Positions 25,477 through 32,770 of a stretch of 64,000 nt of DNA are shown here, piece after piece. The translations under genes were made by a program, and so were the position numbers. This stretch comes from Clostridia bacterium. GTDB lineage: Bacteria; Bacillota; Clostridia; Oscillospirales; Acutalibacteraceae. Within the stretch, counting starts at the first letter, position 1; each line of letters opens with the position of its first letter. The stretch is from positions 1 through 64,000 of the forward strand of contig JAFTYU010000002.1 in NCBI GenBank assembly GCA_017461235.1, in the 5' to 3' direction. The notes under the pieces were generated by a model, which was not told where the DNA came from, did not search any database, and was given only the letters and a program-made list of their open reading frames with translations.

Positions 25477-26286
25477 TATATTTCTGCGCCAATGAAACAA
25501 ATATTGTTGCGCTATTCCCTGTGTACCCTCAATGCATTGGGGCAGACCATCCGGATAAAGCTCGCTGATTATCCTTTTCACCCACACATCAACGGGGAAT
25601 GCCTCAACCCTTCCGAAGCCGTACAATAAGGCGCATTGGGCAACCTTTTCACCCACACCTTTGATTTTCATAAGCTCATCCTTCGCCTGTGAAAAAGGCA
25701 TTTGCTTGACCTTTTCAATATCCACTTCGCCCGAAGATATTTTCTGTGCCGCATCAATTATATATTTTGCTCTGAAGCCTGCACGCAACGGTGCCAGGTC
25801 TTCAACTGTCAATTCTGATAATTTCCGGGCAGACGGGAATGAATATTCTCCGCCTAAATCTTCACCGAAATTCTCACACAAACGCTCAATAATACCTTTA
25901 ATTCGTGGTATATTGTTGTTTGCTGAAATTATGAAAGAGCAGATTGTTTCCCACTCATCCTGTTTGAGAATCCGTATTCCCGGATATGCCAGACAGGCTG
26001 TCTGCAGACTTTTATCATCATATTTCTTTATAATCTCTCTGTAATTTCTTTGAAAATCAAAATAACTGTACCAGATTTTTTCAAAATCTTCAGGCGTTGT
26101 ATCAAAAAAAGTTACTGTATGACCTTGTTGGCCTATTCTCAATTTTTTGGAAAAAGCAACGCCCTTCCACTCACCGTTTTCGTCCTGCTTCCATCTGAAT
26201 GCCTGTCCGCAATCAAGACACAAGCCCACATCAAAATCATCGTTTAACTCTAAAATCACGTTACCGTTTTCAAAACTTTGTTTCAT
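25474..26286 (-). CDS. 8-oxoguanine DNA glycosylase/AP lyase (OGG1-type)
   Basis: About 270 residues. The N-terminal OGG_N domain (CGQAFRWKQDENGEWKG) precedes a helix-hairpin-helix GPD domain with the catalytic lysine in GFRAKYI, the hairpin MKIKGVGEKVAQCALLYGFGR and the catalytic aspartate in AFPVDVWVKR. It excises oxidised or alkylated purines and starts base-excision repair. The GTG at 26298 is part of the Shine-Dalgarno GGTGAT, so ATG 26286 is preferred. It stands alone, convergent to the AI-2E gene. Confidence 0.92.
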   Translation of the reverse strand: MKQSFENGNVILELNDDFDVGLCLDCGQAFRWKQDENGEWKGVAFSKKLRIGQQGHTVTFFDTTPEDFEKIWYSYFDFQRNYREIIKKYDDKSLQTACLAYPGIRILKQDEWETICSFIISANNNIPRIKGIIERLCENFGEDLGGEYSFPSARKLSELTVEDLAPLRAGFRAKYIIDAAQKISSGEVDIEKVKQMPFSQAKDELMKIKGVGEKVAQCALLYGFGRVEAFPVDVWVKRIISELYPDGLPQCIEGTQGIAQQYLFHWRRNI

Positions 26287-26839
26287 TTTTATCACCAAAA
26301 TAACAATAAACTATTTTTGAAAATTAGTAAAGTTTTTTTGTCAACCTATTTTTAGAAAATTAAGGTTTTTCTACTTTTTTAACAGTATTTAATATGGTTT
26401 TTTATAAAGTTTTCTTATTGTTTGTTTTTAACAACGAACATTTATTTTTTGGCAAGTAAAACACTTTCCATTTTGTATAATTCCATTTTTTTATCAACAA
26501 ATCGTATATTTTGAACATTGCGCAAATTTTGTCAATCAATTTATAGAAAATGTCGAAAACCTTGTTGTATAGCCTGTTCAAGGGGTCAGTTGTCAACATT
26601 TTGAACAGAGTTTTGAACATTTTCTGCAAAAAATCTATTATACTAATTGTATAATTTTGGCTTTGTCATTTTTGACAAAGATTTTGAATCCGCTATTTTT
26701 TAAAAAGGAAATTTAGAAAAAATCAACTGTCAAAATAAACAAAAATGGTAAAAAATTTTTTCTCGTTTACTTTTTTCTTAACTGCATAAAAATATTCCCT
26801 TCAACACAACATAAATCATAAAAGAAAAGGAGAAAAATT
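26287..26839. other. Long AT-rich intergenic region with TTTGAACA repeats
   Basis: About 550 bp with no convincing gene. It contains the octamer TTTGAACA three times (about 26510, 26600, 26612) and its complement TGTTCAA once (about 26573), a CTTTGTC-ATTTTT-GACAAAG inverted repeat (26661-26680), a TTATCAACA box at 26491-26499 and promoter-like elements reading toward the small gene at 26840. A minus-strand 75-codon frame (26402-26629) has skewed, low-complexity composition and no ribosome site and was not called. Confidence 0.55.
26613..26641 (+). promoter_or_regulatory. Candidate promoter for the small membrane-protein gene
   Basis: TTGAAC (26613-26618), 17-bp spacer, TATTAT (26636-26641). 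A second candidate is TTGACA (26672-26677) with TATTTT 16 bp on. Leader length would be roughly 140-200 nt. Confidence 0.45.
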
Positions 26840-27109
26840 ATGATAAAGGGAGTCAACAAGCAAGTACTGGAAATAGCAGAAACAGGAAATGGATTTTTTG
26901 AAAAGGCAATATTCTTCGTAAAGCCCGAATATAGCGGTATGTCCGAAGGCAGATTAAGAGAAAGTGCGCGAAAGGAAATCGAAAACGCAGGTAAGCCCCC
27001 TGTTACAAAACGCTCTTATCCACAAAAAATGATTGGGTTATGTGCCGTAGGCGGTGCATTTGTTACAGGAGTTATCACCACCCTTATTTTTTTCGCAATA
27101 TTCAATTAG
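26840..27109 (+). CDS. Small protein with C-terminal membrane anchor, unknown
   Basis: 89 residues. Residues 1-65 are soluble and charged (two helical stretches, KQVLEIAETGNGFFEKAIFF and SEGRLRESARKEIENAG), and 66-88 form a single hydrophobic helix (GLCAVGGAFVTGVITTLIFFAIF), so it is tail-anchored with the N-terminus inside. AAAGGAG seven bases before the ATG is strong, which supports a real gene. I do not recognise the family. The long AT-rich leader suggests regulated expression. Neighbours give no functional hint. Confidence 0.7.
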   Translation: MIKGVNKQVLEIAETGNGFFEKAIFFVKPEYSGMSEGRLRESARKEIENAGKPPVTKRSYPQKMIGLCAVGGAFVTGVITTLIFFAIFN

Positions 27110-27113
27110 CCGA

Positions 27114-27142
27114 TTGCCTTTTATTTTTATGTATGATAAAAT
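27114..27142 (+). promoter_or_regulatory. Promoter for the HAD-PHP gene
   Basis: TTGCCT (27114-27119), 17-bp spacer, TAAAAT (27137-27142), about 28 bp upstream of the ATG at 27170. Confidence 0.6.
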
Positions 27143-27167
27143 TACTCCATATTGTTTTAGGAGTAAT
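27141..27167 (+). promoter_or_regulatory. Inverted repeat covering the Shine-Dalgarno sequence
   Basis: ATTACTCC (27141-27148) is perfectly complementary to GGAGTAAT (27160-27167), which contains the GGAG ribosome site of the HAD-PHP gene. In an RNA that starts upstream of 27141 it would hide the ribosome site; with the promoter at 27114-27142 the left arm would be largely untranscribed, so it may instead be a DNA site. Confidence 0.4.
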
Positions 27168-27169
27168 TT

Positions 27170-28651
27170 ATGCGTTACAAATATATTTTTTGGGATTTCA
27201 ACGGCACAATAATAGATGATGTAGGTAATGCACTCAAATGCGTCAACGACCTTCTGATACGTAAAAAGCGTCCGCTTATCACACTTAACGATTATTACAA
27301 TTATGTTGAAACGCCCATAATCGGTTTTTATCGTCATATTCTTCCGCCGGAAGAGCTGGATTTTGCCGAGATATCCCGTGATTATCACAGGGATTATGCC
27401 CGGTATATTGATGATACACGTCTTGCAGACGGTATGTATGAATTACTGCACAGCCTGAAAGAACAGGGTGTGCACCAATACATAGTTACTGCCAATCACA
27501 ACGATGAAGTTCTTGACCTTTTAAACAAATTCGGTATTTACAGTTGCTTTGATAAAATTCTCGGCGCGGACAATACTCTGGCAGAGAGCAAAATACAAAG
27601 GGCTGAAACGCTTTTTGATTCTCTCCGCATAGATCCGAACGAAGCGATTTTTATAGGCGACACTCTGCATGACCTTGAAACAGCAAACGCATTGGGTATC
27701 GACTGTGTTCTTGTGGAATACGGACACCAGGGCAAGAAGCTGTTACAAGAGCACAACGCCTTTACCGTTCCCGATGTAAAAGAGTTAGAGAGTATTCTTT
27801 ACGATGAGCGCTATGTGGATTTTCACACACATTCCACCTGCTCCGACGGTACTCTCACTCCGCGCGAGCTGATACGCTACGCCGAAAAGAAAGGGCTCAG
27901 CGTAATTGCTCTTACAGACCACGATAGTGTTGACGGCATTAAAGAGGCTATGGATGAAGCGGAAAAATGCAATATTGAATTTGTTCCGGGAATTGAATTC
28001 TCCGCCGCAGATAACACAGAAACCCACATTATAGGTCTTTTTATTGACCCCAACAACGAAATTTTACTTAACACCATACAAAAACTCAAAGACAGCCGCA
28101 GAAGGCGAATGGAAGACATTTGCTCAAAATTACGCAAATTGGGGTTTGATATAACCCACGATGAAGCCCTTGAGCTTGCAGGCGGTACCTTTGTAGGCAG
28201 AGCCCACATTGCAACGCTAATGGTAAAAAAGGGCTATTGCAAAACAATCAAGGAATGTTTTGACAAGTATATCGGGTTAGGTAAACCTGCTTATTCCGAA
28301 AAAAATGAACTTACGGCAACAGACTCGGTAAAAGCCATACGTGCGGCAGGCGGACTTTCTTTTCTTGCACATCTTAACCAGACAGGATACGATATCGCAG
28401 AACTTGAAAACCTTCTGACATCCCTTAAAAAAGTCGGTCTTAACGGCATTGAGGGATATTACCCCGAATATACAAAGGACCACGTGGCACAGTACCGCGC
28501 ATTGGCAGAAAAGCTGAGCCTTGCCCTTTCCGGCGGCTCCGATTATCACGCAGATATGAAGCCCCATATTGAAATAGGTGTAGGTACAGGCTCTCTGCGA
28601 ATTCCCTACTATATTTTTAAAAATTTAAAAAATATCCGCGAAAGAGATTAA
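27170..28651 (+). CDS. HAD hydrolase fused to PHP phosphoesterase
   Basis: 493 residues, two enzymes in one chain. Residues 1-205 are a HAD phosphatase: FWDFNGTI with Asp9, IVTANHND as motif II, and IFIGDTLHDLETANALG as motif IV. Residues 212-490 are a PHP domain of the RNase AM/YciV (3',5'-nucleoside phosphate or 5'-3' exonuclease) type: DFHTHSTCSDGTLTPREL, ALTDHDS, PGIEFSA, and a late SGGSDYHAD metal-ligand motif. Each half keeps its metal-binding residues, so both should be active. Combining HAD with PHP suggests successive phosphate removal from one nucleotide substrate. TAGGAG gives the ATG at 27170. A terminator follows at 28671. Confidence 0.9.
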   Translation: MRYKYIFWDFNGTIIDDVGNALKCVNDLLIRKKRPLITLNDYYNYVETPIIGFYRHILPPEELDFAEISRDYHRDYARYIDDTRLADGMYELLHSLKEQGVHQYIVTANHNDEVLDLLNKFGIYSCFDKILGADNTLAESKIQRAETLFDSLRIDPNEAIFIGDTLHDLETANALGIDCVLVEYGHQGKKLLQEHNAFTVPDVKELESILYDERYVDFHTHSTCSDGTLTPRELIRYAEKKGLSVIALTDHDSVDGIKEAMDEAEKCNIEFVPGIEFSAADNTETHIIGLFIDPNNEILLNTIQKLKDSRRRRMEDICSKLRKLGFDITHDEALELAGGTFVGRAHIATLMVKKGYCKTIKECFDKYIGLGKPAYSEKNELTATDSVKAIRAAGGLSFLAHLNQTGYDIAELENLLTSLKKVGLNGIEGYYPEYTKDHVAQYRALAEKLSLALSGGSDYHADMKPHIEIGVGTGSLRIPYYIFKNLKNIRERD

Positions 28652-28670
28652 AATCGTAAAAACAAGTGAA

Positions 28671-28711
28671 AAATATATCCGTAAAGATTTTCTTTGCGGA
28701 TATATTTTTTT
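28671..28711 (+). terminator. Terminator touching the next gene's ribosome site
   Basis: AAATATATCCG (28671-28681) and CGGATATATTT (28697-28707), with a small inner AAAG/CTTT stem, are followed by a T-tract (28704-28711). The Shine-Dalgarno GGAGG of the next gene begins at 28712. It may end the HAD-PHP transcript or attenuate read-through. Confidence 0.85.
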
Positions 28712-28721
28712 GGAGGTTTTT

Positions 28722-29567
28722 ATGAACACTCATATTCGCTTACAGTCAAAATACCTGTTGTCCAAAAATACCCTGCGTCTGTTTTCAATCAGTTTCGCAA
28801 GCCTTTGTCTTAGATGGGGCAGACTCCTTTTCACTATTGCAAGCATATTTATTTTCATAAACTCTCCATTATTTGAAGCTCTTACATCAGCATATGGCGT
28901 AGCAGAGGTATCTGTTGTCAGTGTCCTTATTTACGCCTGGCTTTTCTTTCTTACTGCACTTGCAGCATCAGGCATAAGGCTTGGTGAGCAATTTTTATAT
29001 TTCACAAGAGCACAGGGTTCTCGGGGAAGTCTGCGGCTTCTTTTTAAATATATCGCACCCAAAAAAGCCTTTCGTGCCTTGCGTTTTTATGCCACGATTA
29101 ATTTCTTCAAATTCACCTGGCTGTTATATTTTCTTTTGCCCTGCGCTCTTTGTGTAGGTTGTGATATATACATCTACAGATATTTCTCCTATCCCCCGAT
29201 AATCCATATAATCCTTGCAATAAGTATAAGTCTGCTGTTTTCCGTCTGCATTGTTATGTGGCGCATTTCTTCTGCACGTTATTCTGCCGCCGTCTACTAC
29301 TTTTGCCTTGACCCGTCAATGAAAGTATCAGCGGCAATAAAAAAGAGTATTCATTTCACGGACGGTTTTCTTGCAGAAAACGTGTTGCTTGAATACTCTT
29401 TGGCAGGTTGGATGTTAAGCTGTATCTTTGCAGCACCCATTATTTACGTTGTGCCGTATGTTAAATTATGCAAGTGCGTTTTTGTTACGGAGATGCTTTT
29501 AGAAAAAGCAAATTCCAAGCCGCGTTTTTCAGGCGTGACTTTTCTGTCAGGTCAACATATAGATTAA
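28722..29567 (+). CDS. Polytopic membrane protein, unknown
   Basis: 281 residues with about five or six hydrophobic segments (roughly 35-55, 70-95, 130-155, 165-190, 220-250) and basic intracellular loops (RAQGSRGSLRLLFKYIAPKKAFRALRF). Cysteine-rich in the second half (CALCVGCDIY, KLCKCVF). I do not recognise the family. GGAGG five bases before ATG 28722 sets the start; the in-frame ATG at 28710 lies in the terminator T-tract. The last 21 bp overlap, tail to tail, the minus-strand gene at 29547. Confidence 0.7.
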   Translation: MNTHIRLQSKYLLSKNTLRLFSISFASLCLRWGRLLFTIASIFIFINSPLFEALTSAYGVAEVSVVSVLIYAWLFFLTALAASGIRLGEQFLYFTRAQGSRGSLRLLFKYIAPKKAFRALRFYATINFFKFTWLLYFLLPCALCVGCDIYIYRYFSYPPIIHIILAISISLLFSVCIVMWRISSARYSAAVYYFCLDPSMKVSAAIKKSIHFTDGFLAENVLLEYSLAGWMLSCIFAAPIIYVVPYVKLCKCVFVTEMLLEKANSKPRFSGVTFLSGQHID

Positions 29568-29975
29568 CGCCATTATGAGAAGTTCGTCTGCACCTTCCTC
29601 CGAAAGGAGTAATATCAGCGCCAGAATCAACGCCTTATCTTCATCAATATTCAGCTCACCGAAAGGACTTTCACCATTGAAAGCTTCTTTCGGTTTTTTC
29701 TTTTTTTCAGCAGCTTCGGTTCTCTGCTCTTTCTTTTCATCATTCTCCTTATGTGACGAATTTGCCGCAAATTTTTTGAGATTTTCAAGATAATCTTTAG
29801 GCATAGGCACCCGACGTGGCTCATCGGGAGTAACGGAATGATGCTCCCGTTCATTTTCTCGATCCGTCTCATCATCAATACCGACGGTTTTACGGGCTCG
29901 TTTTTGCATATCCTCCACACGTTTTATAGCGTCATTCTGCATTTTCATAATTTCCGAGTATGTGTATTCCGCCAT
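29547..29975 (-). CDS. Small charged protein with hydrophobic C-terminal patch, unknown
   Basis: 142 residues. A helical N-terminus (YSEIMKMQNDAIKRVEDMQKRARK) is followed by a highly charged, probably disordered Lys/Glu-rich middle (about 40-105), and a C-terminus with the pattern DEDKALILALILLLSEEGADELLIMALIYML. Similar Leu/Asp-Glu alternating tails occur in uncharacterised Clostridia small proteins. Third gene of a cassette; it starts immediately after the TAA of the preceding gene, with GGGGGA as ribosome site. Function unknown. Confidence 0.7.
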   Translation of the reverse strand: MAEYTYSEIMKMQNDAIKRVEDMQKRARKTVGIDDETDRENEREHHSVTPDEPRRVPMPKDYLENLKKFAANSSHKENDEKKEQRTEAAEKKKKPKEAFNGESPFGELNIDEDKALILALILLLSEEGADELLIMALIYMLT

Positions 29976-30347
29976 TTACATTATCCCCCTTTCCCTGAGC
30001 AACGGCAAAACCGACATAAGCTTTACAAGCTTCATTGCTTCGTCGGCTTTGGTGCGCCGCTCCTGTGAAAGTAACGGTTTTAATGCATTAATAAAATCCA
30101 GACGTTCATCGTGGGAATTAAACGCCTGCAAAACAGGCGCCAGCTGTGACAGCTGCGACAAATCAGGCATACCCAATCCCGACAAGCCATCAAGGATGGA
30201 TGCCGAATTGTTCTCTTTTTTAGGCTCTTGGGGTTGCTCGCGGGATTCACCCATATTCCCCAAAAAGCCCGATGCAGCTTTTTTTATATTTTCAATATCT
30301 TCGGGGGAAAGAGAATTTAAAATTGAACCTATATCCAAATCAGGCAT
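29976..30347 (-). CDS. Small helical protein, middle gene of three-gene cassette
   Basis: 123 residues from the chosen start. Opens with DLDIGSILNSLSPEDIENIKKAASGFLG, has a Gln/Glu/Lys-rich linker, then GLGMPDLSQLSQLAPVLQAF and a C-terminal ALKPLLSQERRTKADEAMKLVKLMSVLPLLRE helix. No signal or membrane segment. The start at 30347 is set by GGAGG eight bases upstream, which lies inside the end of the preceding gene; the two frames overlap by 8 bp, indicating coupled translation. No recognised family. Confidence 0.72.
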   Translation of the reverse strand: MPDLDIGSILNSLSPEDIENIKKAASGFLGNMGESREQPQEPKKENNSASILDGLSGLGMPDLSQLSQLAPVLQAFNSHDERLDFINALKPLLSQERRTKADEAMKLVKLMSVLPLLRERGIM

Positions 30348-30585
30348 TACCGTTTCCTCCGAAAAACTTTTTAAAAAGCATTTTTGCCGCATCACTGTTT
30401 AAAAGTGCTTTGGTTTTTTCTTCATCTGACAATAATTCCCTGACAGCTCTTGCCTGCGTATCGGATAAATTTTTATCTATAAAATCATTTACGTTTTTTT
30501 CGCTGACCTGCCCGTTTGCGCCTTGTTGTGATGCTTTTTTTATAAGTTCATTAACATCAAGTTTGTTGTTTTGGGAATTATTCAT
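30340..30585 (-). CDS. Small protein, first gene of three-gene cassette
   Basis: 81 residues from ATG 30585, which follows GGTGAT. Composition: Asn/Gln-rich start (NNSQNNK), a helix (LDVNELIKKASQQGAN), then SEKNVNDFIDKNLSDTQARAVRELLSDEEKTKALLNSDAAKMLFKKFFG. No known family. It shares the helical, Asp/Glu/Lys-rich style of its two followers and overlaps the next gene by 8 bp. Divergent from the phosphodiesterase at 30649 with about 60 bp between. Confidence 0.7.
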   Translation of the reverse strand: MNNSQNNKLDVNELIKKASQQGANGQVSEKNVNDFIDKNLSDTQARAVRELLSDEEKTKALLNSDAAKMLFKKFFGGNGNA

Positions 30586-30648
30586 TGAAATCACCGCCGT
30601 AAAAATATATAATCTATATATCATATTATTGAAAAGCGGTGATTATGA

Positions 30649-31110
30649 TTGCGACTGGTAGTAGTTTCTGACTCACACGGCAGCCGTTGGAATTTATTTG
30701 AAGCTATAGAGCGTGAACCGTCTGCCGACGTTGTGTACTTTTTAGGTGACGGCTACAGAGAATTTGAAGCTGCCGAAAGCATTCACGCAAATAAAAAAGC
30801 CTTTATCGGCGTTAACGGCAATTGCGATTTCGGTTGCACCCTTCCTGCAAAAGATATAAGAAATCTTGAAGGTGTAAAAATATACGCCACCCACGGCTAT
30901 GCAGAAAAGGTAAAATTCGGTCTTTGGGGGCTTGAAGAACAGGCAAAAAATGAAAATTGCTCTCTCGTTCTTTTCGGTCACACACATCAGCCACTAAAAA
31001 TCTACAAAGACGGCGTTCATTACTTTAACCCCGGCAGTATCCGTGAAGGCTTTTACGGCGTGGTGGATATAACACCGCAGGGTGTTATGTGTATTAATAA
31101 AAACATTTAA
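30649..31110 (+). CDS. MJ0936/YfcE-type metallophosphoesterase
   Basis: 153 residues. The calcineurin-like metal ligands are all visible: VVSDSHG (residue 6 on), FLGDGYREF, GVNGNCD, YATHGY and FGHTHQP. Such proteins are small cytosolic phosphodiesterases with Mn/Ni in the active site. The start is TTG: GGTGAT lies five bases upstream and no ATG in frame fits. Monocistronic, followed by a consensus promoter for the next pair. Confidence 0.9.
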   Translation: MRLVVVSDSHGSRWNLFEAIEREPSADVVYFLGDGYREFEAAESIHANKKAFIGVNGNCDFGCTLPAKDIRNLEGVKIYATHGYAEKVKFGLWGLEEQAKNENCSLVLFGHTHQPLKIYKDGVHYFNPGSIREGFYGVVDITPQGVMCINKNI

Positions 31111-31124
31111 AATGCCGATAAATA

Positions 31125-31153
31125 TTGACACAAAATGAAATATTTTTTATAAT
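31125..31153 (+). promoter_or_regulatory. Consensus sigma-A promoter for the DUF5058 pair
   Basis: TTGACA (31125-31130), 17-bp spacer, TATAAT (31148-31153): perfect in both hexamers. The longest open frame would begin inside the -35 element, so the ATG at 31185 is the proper start. Confidence 0.92.
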
Positions 31154-31184
31154 CATTCTATTATTAAAAGAAAGTAGTGATACT

Positions 31185-32030
31185 ATGCCTGAAGATTTCA
31201 GAAGTTCTATTGTGCTGTATCTGATAGCCGGAGCCGTTATCCTTTTTGTGCTCGGTCAATCTGTTTTCTTCCTTGTTAAATCATGGAAGCACGGCAAAGA
31301 ATTAGGTATTGACAAAAGTAAACTCAAAAATGCGATTACATCAAGTGCTCTCTTCACACTTCCGTCAGCACTTTCCGTTCTCGCAACCGTTATCGCACTT
31401 GCACCTGCTTTAGGTCTTGTTATTCCGTGGGTGCGACTTTCCGTTATCGGTAACATTACATACGAAACATTCGCCGCAACTGAAGCTCTCAAGGCCTTCG
31501 GCGTTGAAACAGGTATTACCGAAGCGGTTACAAGCAAAGAAGCTTTCGCAGGCGTTGCCTGGATTATGACATTGGGTATCTGCTTCTCTCTCGTAATTCT
31601 TCCTTTCGTTGCGAAACCTCTTCACAAGAAGTTCCTTAACGCCGGCAAGAAGAAAAATGCTGACGAAAACGCATCAACAGAAGAAACTGCAGAAGCATCC
31701 ACAAACGGCAAAAAGAAAAGAGGCTTTGCCGGCTTCGTAGATTACGTCACCCCTGCTCTTTTCATAGGTCTTATCGGCGCATTTGTTACAAACTCAATTC
31801 TCGGCTCCGGTAAAGCAGACGTTAACCTTGACGGTGCAGGCGTGCTTTCCGTAATCACCCTTGCAACTGCTATCGTAGTTTCGATTTTACTCGAGTTGTT
31901 AAGCAGAAAGCTCAGACTTACCTGGCTTGAACCTTTCGTTATGCCTTTAGGTATGATTGCCGCTATGGCGGTTGCTATCGTTGTATATAACGTTGCACCT
32001 GAAATAGCATTAATTGAATGGAGGGGTTAA
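31185..32030 (+). CDS. DUF5058 family membrane protein
   Basis: 281 residues with about six to seven transmembrane helices and one cytoplasmic charged linker (about 165-195, KKKNADENASTEETAEASTNGKKK written here in part). The segment KNAITSSALFTLPSALSVLATVIALAPALGLVIPW, read in pieces, is typical of DUF5058 proteins, whose role is unknown. It is read from a perfect promoter and followed after 2 bp by a second membrane protein, so the two probably form a heteromeric transporter or channel. Ribosome site weak (GTAGTGAT). Confidence 0.82.
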   Translation: MPEDFRSSIVLYLIAGAVILFVLGQSVFFLVKSWKHGKELGIDKSKLKNAITSSALFTLPSALSVLATVIALAPALGLVIPWVRLSVIGNITYETFAATEALKAFGVETGITEAVTSKEAFAGVAWIMTLGICFSLVILPFVAKPLHKKFLNAGKKKNADENASTEETAEASTNGKKKRGFAGFVDYVTPALFIGLIGAFVTNSILGSGKADVNLDGAGVLSVITLATAIVVSILLELLSRKLRLTWLEPFVMPLGMIAAMAVAIVVYNVAPEIALIEWRG

Positions 32031-32032
32031 TT

Positions 32033-32719
32033 GTGGCTAAGAATAAAAAACAAAAATCTTATTATGACAAAGTCCACGGTTGGGGCAGAGTCTCTACCAT
32101 ATCCGCCCTTTGTGTTCTTTTAATGTTCCCTGCGGCTATATGCCTTTATCTCGGAGTATTCCCCGATTTATCCCTTTTGTTCAAAGGCTTGCTTAAAGTA
32201 TTGCCTTTGTATTGGGCAATGGCTGTTGTCGAGGTTATCTTCTATACACCTATGCTTGGTGCCGGCGGTACATACCTTTCATTCGTTACAGGTAATATTG
32301 TTAACCTTAAGCTCCCATGTGCTATCAGCGCAATGGAAAACGCAAAGGTTAAAGCAAACTCTGAAGAAGGCGAAGTTATTTCAACAATCGCTATTGCAAC
32401 ATCTTCAATTGTTACAACAATTGTTCTTGCAATCGGTGTTATTGCTTTCGCTCCCTTCCTTCAGTCATTTACCGAAAGCCCCTTGCTTATGCCTGCCTTT
32501 AAACAGGTTATCCCCGCACTGTTCGGTGCATTGGGTGCAGGATATTTCTTGAAGCATTGGAAGCTTTCCGTTGTTCCCATTTTCGTTATGCTCCTTATTC
32601 TTGTTTTTGTTTCAGATATTGGTGCATCAACACTTATCTTCCCCGGCATCATCGTTTCTGTATTGGCAACATTCGTTATGTATAAAGTCGGTTTCCTTGA
32701 TAAAAAAGAATCCAAATAA
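32033..32719 (+). CDS. Membrane protein, partner of DUF5058
   Basis: 228 residues, about six to seven hydrophobic segments, with a conserved-looking TPMLGAGGTYLSFVTGNIVNLKLPCAI region between helices 2 and 3 and a PGIIVSVLATF C-terminal helix. The GTG at 32033 is preferred, with GGAGG eight bases upstream; the in-frame ATG at 32018 sits before that GGAGG. Only 2 bp separate it from the DUF5058 stop. I do not know the family by name; a two-component permease is inferred from pairing and topology. A terminator follows. Confidence 0.75.
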   Translation: MAKNKKQKSYYDKVHGWGRVSTISALCVLLMFPAAICLYLGVFPDLSLLFKGLLKVLPLYWAMAVVEVIFYTPMLGAGGTYLSFVTGNIVNLKLPCAISAMENAKVKANSEEGEVISTIAIATSSIVTTIVLAIGVIAFAPFLQSFTESPLLMPAFKQVIPALFGALGAGYFLKHWKLSVVPIFVMLLILVFVSDIGASTLIFPGIIVSVLATFVMYKVGFLDKKESK

Positions 32720-32730
32720 TAATGATAAAT

Positions 32731-32770
32731 GAGCTGTAAAAAACTTTCGTTTTTTACAGCTCATTTTTAT
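32731..32770. terminator. Bidirectional terminator
   Basis: GAGCTGTAAAAAAC and GTTTTTTACAGCTC (32731-32762) with a TTTC loop, then ATTTTTATTTTT. It serves the DUF5058 pair and the convergent NUDIX gene. The inner core recurs at 60076-60109. Confidence 0.9.

Noticed and set aside
26402..26629. Minus-strand 75-codon frame in the AT-rich gap
   Set aside because: Phe/Lys/Leu-rich composition follows from the AT-rich DNA, there is no Shine-Dalgarno sequence, and promoter-like elements overlap it on the other strand.
26491..27024. Possible replication origin: TTATCAACA at 26491 and TTATCCACA at 27016 in AT-rich DNA
   Set aside because: Only one exact DnaA box, and it lies inside a coding region; no box cluster and no dnaA or dnaN nearby.
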